A DNA stretch of 64,000 nucleotides from Marinobacter sp. NP-4(2019) (GTDB lineage: Bacteria; Pseudomonadota; Gammaproteobacteria; Pseudomonadales; Oleiphilaceae): NCBI RefSeq assembly GCF_003994855.1, contig NZ_CP034142.1, forward strand, positions 1-64,000, in the 5' to 3' direction. This document shows, piece by piece, positions 26,862 to 34,626 of this stretch. Made by a program: the position numbers and the translations under genes. Below the pieces are notes generated by a model that saw only the letters and a program-made list of their open reading frames with translations, was not told the DNA's origin and made no database searches. Positions within the stretch are counted from its first letter, which is position 1. The number at the start of each line of letters is the position of its first letter.

Positions 26862-26972
26862 GCATCGGTGAGGGCAGGCTTTCGGAAACTGTGCAGAGCC
26901 ATGGATGGCGGAGCCCAAGCGCCCCATGGATGGGCTTGAAGCGTGTTTCCGAAAGCCTGCCCTCACCGATGC
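26862..26972 (+). repeat. Long inverted repeat with GGA-hairpin core, element A
   Basis: Perfect 28-bp arms (26862-26889 and 26945-26972) enclose a 55-base core. The core contains two small hairpins, GCCATGGATGGC (26898-26909) and CCCATGGATGGG (26923-26934), each exposing GGA in a 4-nt loop, 25 bases apart. A further outer pairing, TTTTTTGGTC (26836-26845) with its complement (26990-26999), brackets the element, although part of it is the tail of the gabT terminator. It fills most of the gap between gabT and the amylase gene (26672-27047). Core orientation is plus. Confidence 0.9.
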
Positions 26973-26993
26973 CTGACCCCCATGCTGGAGACC

Positions 26994-27021
26994 AAAAAAA
27001 AGCCGGGCGCATAGCCCGGCT
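26994..27021 (-). terminator. Rho-independent terminator of gabT
   Basis: An AGCCGGGC / GCCCGGCT stem (27001-27021) followed on the minus strand by eight T, 27 bases after the gabT stop. Confidence 0.92.
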
Positions 27022-27047
27022 CTGACTTCAGGAAAGTTTGACGGGAT

Positions 27048-28325
27048 TTAAGCCCCAACTTCCTTCAGGCACTCTTCCACAATCGCGAGCCCTTCTTCCA
27101 GCACATCATCTTCGATGGTCACCGGCATCAGGAACCGCAACGTATTGCCGTACATGCCACAGCTCAGCAGGATCAGCCCCTTCTCCTTGGCCTTCTTGGT
27201 CACCGCTGCTGCCAGCTCCGGCTTGGGCGTACGGCTGTCCTTGCTTTCCACCAGCTCGAAAGCAGCCATGGGACCAAGATTGCGCACATTATCCACATGC
27301 TCGAACTGGTCCTGCCACTGGCTGAAACGCTTGTTCAGTTTGTCGCCGAGTGCCTGGGCCTTACCCAGGATATCCTCTTCCTTGAACACATCGAACACCG
27401 CCAAGGCTGCCGCACAGGCGGTCGGGCTGCCGGTGTAGGTACCGCCGAGGGAGTTCGGACCGGAAGCATCCATATGATTGTCGGTACCGACGATGGCGGA
27501 AATCGGCATACCGTCCGCCATACTCTTGGCCATGGTGATCAGATCCGGCTCCACGCCGCTGTGCTCAATCGCGAACATCTTGCCGGTTCTGCCAAAGCCA
27601 CTCTGAACCTCATCCACAATCATCAGGATGTCGTTTTCGTCGCAGATCTTGCGGATGGCCTTGAGGAAGCTGGCCGGTGCCGCATAGAACCCACCCTCGC
27701 CCAATACCGGCTCGATCACGATCGCAGCGGTGTCGTTTGCCGGGGAATCAGCCTTCATCGCCATCTTCAGGCCGCGTAGCGCCTCGTCTTCACTGACACC
27801 GTGATACGGAACAGGATAGGGAGCACGATAGACGGTGCCCGGCATGGGCCCGAAATCGGTCTGGTAGGGTGCGGCCTTGCCGTTCATCGCCATGGTGTAA
27901 AAGGTACGTCCGTGGTAGCCCCCGTCAAAACAGATCACGTTGGTACGACCGGTGGCCGCACGGGCAATCTTGATGGCGTTTTCCAGGGCCTCGGCACCGG
28001 AGTTGGCCAGCATAACCTTGGCGTGGCCGCGTACCGGACTGACAATGCTGAGTTTCTCTGCCAGTTTGACGTAACCCTCGTAGGGCATTACCGTCTGACA
28101 GGTGTGCATCAGTTTGTCCAACTGAGCCTTGACCGCTTCCACCACCTTTGGATGACGATGACCGATATTAAGGACACCGATACCACCGGCAAAATCGATC
28201 ATCCGGTTGCCATCGGCATCCCACAGTTCCGCGTTAGTCGCGTGGTCGGCAAATTGTTCATTGGGACTTGCTGCGCCCGCCGCAACGTAGCGTTCTTTGA
28301 GTGCCTGCAATTCTTTATTGCTCAC
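27048..28325 (-). CDS. gabT: 4-aminobutyrate aminotransferase (class III)
   Basis: PLP enzyme converting GABA and 2-oxoglutarate to succinate semialdehyde and glutamate. The start is GTG at 28325 (VSNKELQALKERYVAAG) with GGGAG nine bases upstream, giving 425 residues, the GabT length. Visible are the PLP-phosphate site NSGAEALENAIKIARAATGR, the aromatic motif CFDGGYHGRT, the metal/PLP Asp in LMIVDEVQSGFGRTGKM and the Schiff-base Lys in LITMAKSMADGMP. The nearby gabD partner is absent from the window. A related omega-aminotransferase with another substrate is possible. Confidence 0.88.
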   Translation of the reverse strand: MSNKELQALKERYVAAGAASPNEQFADHATNAELWDADGNRMIDFAGGIGVLNIGHRHPKVVEAVKAQLDKLMHTCQTVMPYEGYVKLAEKLSIVSPVRGHAKVMLANSGAEALENAIKIARAATGRTNVICFDGGYHGRTFYTMAMNGKAAPYQTDFGPMPGTVYRAPYPVPYHGVSEDEALRGLKMAMKADSPANDTAAIVIEPVLGEGGFYAAPASFLKAIRKICDENDILMIVDEVQSGFGRTGKMFAIEHSGVEPDLITMAKSMADGMPISAIVGTDNHMDASGPNSLGGTYTGSPTACAAALAVFDVFKEEDILGKAQALGDKLNKRFSQWQDQFEHVDNVRNLGPMAAFELVESKDSRTPKPELAAAVTKKAKEKGLILLSCGMYGNTLRFLMPVTIEDDVLEEGLAIVEECLKEVGA

Positions 28326-28441
28326 TTTGCCATTCTCCCTGATATCAGGTTCGAATATTCGGCGGCAACCTGACCTTGATGGAATGCCGCCCTGGAATCT
28401 CACTATCAGTGTAAGGAGTACGGTGACAGTTCACAAACTGA

Positions 28442-30220
28442 CTAATTAAGGATGGTGGTCGATTCCTCCCCGGAATCACGGAACTGCAGCTGCGCCAGGC
28501 GCTGGTACAGTGGGTTGCGCTGGATCAGCTCTTCATGGCGGCCAATATCCTGAAGCCTGCCCTGATCCATCACCGCAATCCGGTCGGCATCGCGAACCGT
28601 AGCCAGGCGATGAGCAATGACCAGTGTGGTGCGTTGCGCCGTCAGCACCGGCATGGCTTGCTGAATCAGGTGTTCGCTTTCCGCATCCAGGGCGCTGGTG
28701 GCCTCATCCAGCAGCAGAATGGGGGCATCCGCCAGTAACGCACGGGCAATGGCCAGACGCTGTTTCTGCCCACCCGAGAGCCCCAGCCCACTGTCCCCCA
28801 ACCGAGTGTCATACCCTTGTGGCAGGGCCTGGATGAATTCATCGGCGTGGGCTATAACCGCGGCCTCCCTGACCTCTTCCAGGGTAGCCGTTGGCCGGGC
28901 ATAGCGGATGTTGTCCACCACCGAACCATGAAACAGCGCCGGATTCTGGGGCACCAGGGCGAAACACCGGCGCAGGTCCGCCAGGGAGAGCCTGCTGGCC
29001 GGAATGCCGTCGATGGTGATGGTACCCGCGTCCGGTTCGTAAAATCTCAGCAGCAGATCGAACAGGGTGGATTTCCCGGCACCGGAAGGGCCTACCAGTG
29101 CCAGAGTTTCACCGGCCCGGATGCTAAGGTTCAGGGAATGGATGGCCGGTGCCTCCGGCCGTGACGGGTAGCAAAAGGTCAGCCCCTCAATATCGATCCG
29201 GCCACTGACATCGGTTGGCAAAGGCGTTGCGTTCTGCGGTTCGCTGACCAGTTCTGATGGCGTCTGCAACAGTTCAAACAGCCGCGCGGCGGAGCCAGCG
29301 GCGCGCTGAAGTTCCCCGATGACTTCACTGAGTGCGCCAGCGGCCACACCCACCAGCAGGCTATAGAACACGAAGGCCGCCAGCTCACCGGGGCTGATCC
29401 GACCGTGGATAACATCCAGGCCGCCAATCCACAGTACTACTCCGACCGCACCCATCACCAGCGCGATGGCCAGGGCGGTCAGCCAGGAGCGTTGTCGGAT
29501 ACGGTCACGGGCAATATCAAAGGCACGTTCTGACACTTCGGCAAAGAAATGGCGGTCGTGAGGCTGATGATTGAACGCCTGAACGGTTTTGATCTGAGCC
29601 AGATTCTCTCCCACGTAACTGCCGACATCGGCAACCCGGTCCTGACTGAGGCGGGATAACTGACGGACCCGGCGACCGAAAAACAGAATCGGAATGATCA
29701 CCAGTGGGAAGCCCAGAAAAATCACACTGGCCAGTTTTGCGTTGGTGACAAACAGCAGAATCAGGCCCCCCACCAGCATCAGGGCATTGCGCAGGGCAAT
29801 CGAGATCGTCGAGCCAATCACCGACTGCAGCACCGTGGTATCGGCGGTAAACCGCGACTGGATCTCCAGCGCCCGGTTCTGTTCAAAGAAGCCGGGGTGA
29901 AGGTCAATCAGGTGGTTGAAGACTTGCTTGCGGATATCGGCCACCACCCGCTCCCCGATCCAGGAAACCAGATAGAACCGAGAAAACGACCCGACCGCCA
30001 GGCCCAGCACCAGCACAAAAAACAGACCGATGGCCCGGGCCAGATTCTCGGGGGATTCGGTGGCCAGTCCCTGGTCCACCAGGATTCGTAAACCCTGGCC
30101 AAGGCTGAGGGTAATACCGGCAGTGATGACCAGCGCCACCATGGCTCCAACCACCGCCCGACGGTAGGGGCTGATGAATCCAATAACCAGCTTCAGGGCC
30201 TTGCGGTGACGAGTGTTAAT
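28442..30220 (-). CDS. ABC transporter, fused permease and ATPase (exporter type)
   Basis: A half-transporter of the MsbA/lipid-multidrug exporter class, 592 residues. Six membrane segments fill the first 330 residues, then Walker A GPSGAGKST, signature LSGGQKQRLAIARAL and Walker B ILLLDEATSALD. The obvious GTG (30154) or ATG (30142) starts would cut off the usual basic N-terminus and have no ribosome site. An ATT at 30220, preceded by AGGAGG with a six-base spacer, is in frame and adds NTRHRKALKLVIGFISPYRR, the typical exporter N-terminus, so ATT is the probable start. The substrate is unknown. Confidence 0.85.
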   Translation of the reverse strand: MNTRHRKALKLVIGFISPYRRAVVGAMVALVITAGITLSLGQGLRILVDQGLATESPENLARAIGLFFVLVLGLAVGSFSRFYLVSWIGERVVADIRKQVFNHLIDLHPGFFEQNRALEIQSRFTADTTVLQSVIGSTISIALRNALMLVGGLILLFVTNAKLASVIFLGFPLVIIPILFFGRRVRQLSRLSQDRVADVGSYVGENLAQIKTVQAFNHQPHDRHFFAEVSERAFDIARDRIRQRSWLTALAIALVMGAVGVVLWIGGLDVIHGRISPGELAAFVFYSLLVGVAAGALSEVIGELQRAAGSAARLFELLQTPSELVSEPQNATPLPTDVSGRIDIEGLTFCYPSRPEAPAIHSLNLSIRAGETLALVGPSGAGKSTLFDLLLRFYEPDAGTITIDGIPASRLSLADLRRCFALVPQNPALFHGSVVDNIRYARPTATLEEVREAAVIAHADEFIQALPQGYDTRLGDSGLGLSGGQKQRLAIARALLADAPILLLDEATSALDAESEHLIQQAMPVLTAQRTTLVIAHRLATVRDADRIAVMDQGRLQDIGRHEELIQRNPLYQRLAQLQFRDSGEESTTILN

Positions 30221-30306
30221 TTTGTGCCTCCTGGATATGGGGTGCTGTAGACTCTGGCAACATTACGGTTTGGACTCGTAATAGGACCTATCATACAGCT
30301 ATGCAA

Positions 30307-30424
30307 GAGCGTGCGGGGTGGGGACTGCCTGCCAGGACCGTCAAAAGCCAGGGATGGCTTTTGCCGAGCGTACAGGGACGTATTTACAGCGTGTCCTGGC
30401 AGGCAGTCCCCACCCCGCACGCTC
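30307..30424 (+). repeat. Long inverted repeat with GGA-hairpin core, element B
   Basis: Perfect 32-bp arms (30307-30338 and 30393-30424) around a 54-base core. The core has AAAAGCCA-GGGA-TGGCTTTT and then GTACAGGGACGT (30370-30381), an 11 of 12 match to the CsrA consensus. The two GGA trinucleotides are 24 bases apart. It lies between two divergent ABC transporter genes and ends 28 bases before the GTG of the rightward gene, so it is either in that gene's leader or overlaps its promoter. Confidence 0.9.
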
Positions 30425-30452
30425 GACTACTCCGAAGCCAAAGGAAGACCAA

Positions 30453-32246
30453 GTGCGCGCCTACGCCGACAATGATTACCCTGCTGACCACAAACCGGAT
30501 TGGAAAGTAATAGCCGGCCTCTGGCCCTATCTGGCGGAATTCCGTAGCCGTGTGTTCCTGGCCCTGGGATTTCTGGTTTTCTCCAAACTGGCAACGGTCG
30601 CCACACCGGTAGCGTTGAAGTACATCGTCGACTACCTGGATGAGAACCGAGATGGCGAGGTGTTGTTGTGGATTCCGGTCCTGCTGGTAGTGGCCTATGG
30701 CCTGCTTCGTTTTGGCAGCACCCTGTTCAGCGAGCTGCGGGATACCGTCTTCGCGCGAGTGGCAGAACGGGCCATGCGGCGAGTGTCTTTGCGGGTTTTT
30801 GAACACCTACATAATCGGGAACTGGCGTTTCATCTGGACCGCAAGACCGGTGGCCTGGCCCGGGATATCGAGCGCGGCACCAACGGCATCAGCTTTCTGC
30901 TGCGTTTTACCCTGTTCAACATCGTACCCACCCTGCTCGAAATCCTGATGGTCGCCGGGATTCTGTTTGTGGTGTTCAACGTGGGTTATGTGCTGGCGAT
31001 TCTGGTGGCGGTGGTGGTCTATGTGGTGTTTTCCATCAAGGTCACCGAGTGGCGCACGAAGTTTGTGCGGGAAGCCAATGCCCGCGACAACCAGTCCAAT
31101 TCGCGGGCGGTGGACAGCCTGCTCAATTACGAGACGGTGAAGTACTTCAATAACGAAAAGTTCGAGGCGCAGCTGTACGACCAGGATCTCGAAGACTGGG
31201 AACAGGCCCGTCTGAAAAACCGGTTATCACTGGCGGCGCTGAACTCCGGACAGGCCCTGATCATCGGCCTGGCGATGATTGCCATTATGGCCATGGCGGT
31301 AAGGGAGGTGGCCAGCGGTGAGATTACCCTGGGTGACTTCACCATGATCAACGCCTACCTGTTGCAGCTGTTTATCCCCCTGAACGCCCTGGGGTTTGTC
31401 TACCGGGAGATCCGTCAGGCGTTGGTGAACGTGGAGCGTCTGTTCGGGCTGCTGGGTGACCCGCCGGGTATTAAGGACGATCCGGATGCCCGGGCGCTGA
31501 CAGTGGACAACGGAGAAGTGTGTTTCCGCCACATCCACTTTGCCTACCGCCCGGATCGTCCGATTCTGCAGGATGTGGACTTTTCCATTCCCGCTGGTCA
31601 CACCGTGGCGGTGGTCGGCGCCAGTGGTGCCGGCAAGTCCACCCTCGCCCGCTTGCTGTTCCGCTTCTTCGATGTGGACAAGGGTGCTATCACCATTGAT
31701 GGTCAGGATATCCGCAAGGTGACCCAGGACAGCCTGCGCGCGGCCATTGGTGTGGTGCCCCAGGATACCGTGCTGTTCAACGATACCCTGTATCGCAACC
31801 TGGCCTACGGCCGACCAGAGGCCAGTGAAGAAGAGGTATACCGGGCGGCGCGTATGGCGCACCTGGAAGACTTTATCCACAGCCTGCCCGACGGCTACGA
31901 AACCCGGGTCGGTGAACGCGGGCTGAAACTCTCCGGCGGTGAGAAGCAGCGGGTGGCCATTGCCCGGGTGATTCTGAAAAACCCGCCGCTGCTGATCCTG
32001 GATGAGGCCACCTCGTCTTTGGATTCGCTGTCGGAGCAGGCGATTCTCGGGGCGTTGAAGGAAGTCAGCCGCCAGCGCACCACCCTGGTGATTGCCCACC
32101 GCCTGTCCACCATCCGTGATGCCGATACCATCCTGGTGATGGACGGCGGACGCATTGTGGAAAGCGGGCATCACAATGATCTGCTGGCCCGGGGTGGCCA
32201 CTATGCCCACCTGTGGGCGCAGCAGCATCGGAGTGGCGAACAGTAA
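30453..32246 (+). CDS. ABC transporter ATP-binding/permease, ATM1/HMT1 type
   Basis: A half-transporter similar to ATM1/ABCB7 exporters of glutathione-linked compounds or metals. The start is taken as GTG at 30453, with AAGGAA seven bases upstream; a longer open frame runs back into inverted repeat B and is rejected. The 597 residues contain the ATM1-type sequence SRAVDSLLNYETVKYFNNEKFE (about 220-240), Walker A GASGAGKST, the signature LSGGEKQRVAIARVIL and Walker B LLILDEATSSLD. The stop codon lies within the left arm of inverted repeat C. Confidence 0.92.
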   Translation: MRAYADNDYPADHKPDWKVIAGLWPYLAEFRSRVFLALGFLVFSKLATVATPVALKYIVDYLDENRDGEVLLWIPVLLVVAYGLLRFGSTLFSELRDTVFARVAERAMRRVSLRVFEHLHNRELAFHLDRKTGGLARDIERGTNGISFLLRFTLFNIVPTLLEILMVAGILFVVFNVGYVLAILVAVVVYVVFSIKVTEWRTKFVREANARDNQSNSRAVDSLLNYETVKYFNNEKFEAQLYDQDLEDWEQARLKNRLSLAALNSGQALIIGLAMIAIMAMAVREVASGEITLGDFTMINAYLLQLFIPLNALGFVYREIRQALVNVERLFGLLGDPPGIKDDPDARALTVDNGEVCFRHIHFAYRPDRPILQDVDFSIPAGHTVAVVGASGAGKSTLARLLFRFFDVDKGAITIDGQDIRKVTQDSLRAAIGVVPQDTVLFNDTLYRNLAYGRPEASEEEVYRAARMAHLEDFIHSLPDGYETRVGERGLKLSGGEKQRVAIARVILKNPPLLILDEATSSLDSLSEQAILGALKEVSRQRTTLVIAHRLSTIRDADTILVMDGGRIVESGHHNDLLARGGHYAHLWAQQHRSGEQ

Positions 32247-32352
32247 GGGGAGGGGCCCTTCCAAAACACGCTCCTTCGGCACATCCGTGTGACGCTCGGG
32301 CTCCGCCATCCCTGGCTCCGCACGGTTTTGGAAGGGCCCCTCCCCTTACTGT
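32240..32352 (-). repeat. Long inverted repeat with GGA-hairpin core, element C
   Basis: Perfect 28-bp arms (32240-32267 and 32325-32352) around a 57-base core in minus orientation. The core shows GCCA-GGGA-TGGC and CACA-CGGA-TGTG hairpins with GGA 25 bases apart. The left arm contains the last codon (CAG) and TAA of the ATM1-type gene; the right arm is an exact inverted copy of that coding end. It separates the convergent ATM1-type gene and recD and could terminate both, though it has no T-tract. Confidence 0.9.
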
Positions 32353-32364
32353 CGCATCAAGCCT

Positions 32365-34626
32365 TTAAAGTTCTCCAAGCCTCAGCGCCAGCCCGGAGGC
32401 CCGGACAACCCGCTGGCCGACGCTGTCCTGTAGCACCTGGGCGTCACCGGTGATCAGGCTGAACCAGTTCTTCGCCCGGGTGATGCCGGTATAGACCAGT
32501 TCCCGGGTCATCACCGGGCTGAGCCGGTCTGGTAGTACCAGGCAGGTGTGGTTGAATTCCGAGCCCTGGGATTTGTGCACGGTCATTGCGTACACGGTTT
32601 CCAGCTGTTGCAGCCGGCTCGGGGATATCCAGCGTATGCTGTCGGTACCGTCCCCACTGGGAAACGCGACCCGCAACGTGAACCTGGGCTCACCGGACTC
32701 GCTCCGGTCCCAGGGCACACTGAAGGTGATACCGATATCCCCGTTCATCAGGCCCAGGTTGTAATCATTGCCGGTGATCAACACCGGTCGCCCGGCGTAC
32801 CAGCCTTCCGCGCGAGGAATCAGTTTTTCCCCCAGCAACTGCTGCGCCACCCGGTCGTTGAGGCCTTCCACACCCCAGGGACCCTTGCGCAGGGCACAGA
32901 GAATCTGGAAATCGTTAAAGGCGGCCAGTACGTCGCCCGCTAGTTTGTCCCAGTCTTCACGTGGGCTGGCGGCCGTTAACCGATGTTGATTCATCCGTTC
33001 CAGATAGTGACGATACCCGACCGGTGGCGGCAGGATCTGCTGGTTGACCTTCCGGCCCTGGCCCTGATTGTGAAAGGCGTCCGGCGTGCCGCTGACCGCA
33101 TGGGTACAGACCAGTTCCAGGGTGTCGTCGAGGGCTGGTCTGGCGGTGCGACCGTTCAGCCAGATGACATCATCAAAGCCCCCGTCGCGGCACTGTCGCA
33201 ATAGCGCTGCATCCAGGGTATTGGTGTTGACCGCCTCCGCCAGTTTGCGAATACCGCTGTCCTCACTGAAGCGGTAGCTCGTGCGCAGCATCGCCACCGC
33301 CTGGTCGAGCACCTGGCCCTGGGAATCAATCCGCGGGTCTGGCACCCGGTCGCCGGTGATGGCCTGCAGCCACTGGGCAGTGTCCGGGGTGTAATGGGCC
33401 TCTGTCGCTCGCTGGCACAATTCACCCAGAACGGCGCCGGCATCCACCGATGCCAGCTGGTCCTTGTCGCCCAGCAGGATCAGTTGGGCGTGGCTGGGCA
33501 GGGCATCAAATACCGAGGCCATCAGGTCCACATCCACCATGGACGCTTCGTCGATCACCAGGATATCCACCAGCAGTGGATTGTCCCGATTGTGGCGGAA
33601 TTTTCGGGTGTCCGGCCGGCTGCCGAGCAGACGATGCAGCGTGGTGACCTTGGTGGGAATGTCGTCCAGCACTACCTGGCCGGGCAATGCCTCCAGCGGC
33701 AGGCGGCTGACCGCACCACCGATGGATTCGTTTAGCCTCGCGGCGGCTTTGCCGGTGGGCGCGGCCAGACGAATGCGGTACTTGCGACCGGCCCGTTCCG
33801 GGGATTCGCCGGCCACCGACTGCAGGGCCGCCAGCAGGTTCACCACGGTGGTGGTCTTGCCGGTCCCGGGACCACCGGTAACCACCGCAAACCGGTTGCG
33901 GGCGGCCAGGGCGCAGGCCAGTTTCTGGTAATCCACATCCTGTTGGGGTTGGAACAGACAACCCAGCGCCCGCGACAGGGTACTGGCGGATGCCGAGGTC
34001 GGGTCCGCCAGTGGTGATGGCAACGCCAGCCGTTGCTGGATGCCCTCGGCAATTCGCTGTTCGTAACGCCAGAACCTGCGCAGGTAAAGCCGCGTATCGT
34101 TCAGCACCATCGGTGTAGTCAGTGAGCCATCACTGACTGCTGATGTATTGCGCAGTGCGGATAGACAATCCTGAAGGGAGACGCTGGCCAGCACATCGCC
34201 GGGAGCAAGCTGGCTCAGATCCGCGGTTTCGGAATCCCTCAGTGTGTCCGTGCCCGGTTCCTCCGGCGGCAGTGACAGGATGGCGCCGGCGTCAGACAGC
34301 AAGGTGGCAAGATCAATACATACATGACCGCGACCGACCTGATGCGAAGTGAGTGCTGCCAGTAACAGCAACAAGGGTGGTGGCGCGTCGCCCTGCTCTT
34401 CCAGGAGGGTGCGAATCAGCCGGGCAAATCCGACATCCAGCGGGCGAATCCACTCGGCCTGTTGCCACTGCTGTAATAACGCTTCGGTCCGGTCGAGGCT
34501 GGCCAGCAGCTTGCGGGTATCGATGGCTGGGGCTGACGGGGCCGTAGATGATGACTGCGCAGGGCTTTGATCGTCATCGCCAAGATCGAAGGTGAACTGG
34601 TTGTCGGAGTAACGGGTCCGGCTCAT
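32365..34626 (-). CDS. recD: Exodeoxyribonuclease V alpha subunit RecD
   Basis: The 5'-3' helicase subunit of RecBCD. It has 753 residues with Walker A VVTGGPGTGKTTTVV near residue 250, DILVIDEASMVD (motif II), LILLGDKDQLASVDAG (motif III) and the C-terminal TVHKSQGSEF and YTGITRAKNWFSLI. The ATG overlaps the recB stop (ATGA), completing a tightly coupled recC-recB-recD transcript. Confidence 0.97.
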   Translation of the reverse strand: MSRTRYSDNQFTFDLGDDDQSPAQSSSTAPSAPAIDTRKLLASLDRTEALLQQWQQAEWIRPLDVGFARLIRTLLEEQGDAPPPLLLLLAALTSHQVGRGHVCIDLATLLSDAGAILSLPPEEPGTDTLRDSETADLSQLAPGDVLASVSLQDCLSALRNTSAVSDGSLTTPMVLNDTRLYLRRFWRYEQRIAEGIQQRLALPSPLADPTSASASTLSRALGCLFQPQQDVDYQKLACALAARNRFAVVTGGPGTGKTTTVVNLLAALQSVAGESPERAGRKYRIRLAAPTGKAAARLNESIGGAVSRLPLEALPGQVVLDDIPTKVTTLHRLLGSRPDTRKFRHNRDNPLLVDILVIDEASMVDVDLMASVFDALPSHAQLILLGDKDQLASVDAGAVLGELCQRATEAHYTPDTAQWLQAITGDRVPDPRIDSQGQVLDQAVAMLRTSYRFSEDSGIRKLAEAVNTNTLDAALLRQCRDGGFDDVIWLNGRTARPALDDTLELVCTHAVSGTPDAFHNQGQGRKVNQQILPPPVGYRHYLERMNQHRLTAASPREDWDKLAGDVLAAFNDFQILCALRKGPWGVEGLNDRVAQQLLGEKLIPRAEGWYAGRPVLITGNDYNLGLMNGDIGITFSVPWDRSESGEPRFTLRVAFPSGDGTDSIRWISPSRLQQLETVYAMTVHKSQGSEFNHTCLVLPDRLSPVMTRELVYTGITRAKNWFSLITGDAQVLQDSVGQRVVRASGLALRLGEL

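Noticed and set aside
26840..27025. 61-codon frame in the amylase-gabT gap
   Set aside because: It is formed by the two arms and core of inverted repeat A and the gabT terminator, not by a protein gene.
30318..30452. N-terminal extension of the ATM1-type transporter
   Set aside because: The extension translates the inverted repeat B; the GTG at 30453 has a proper ribosome site and gives the family length.
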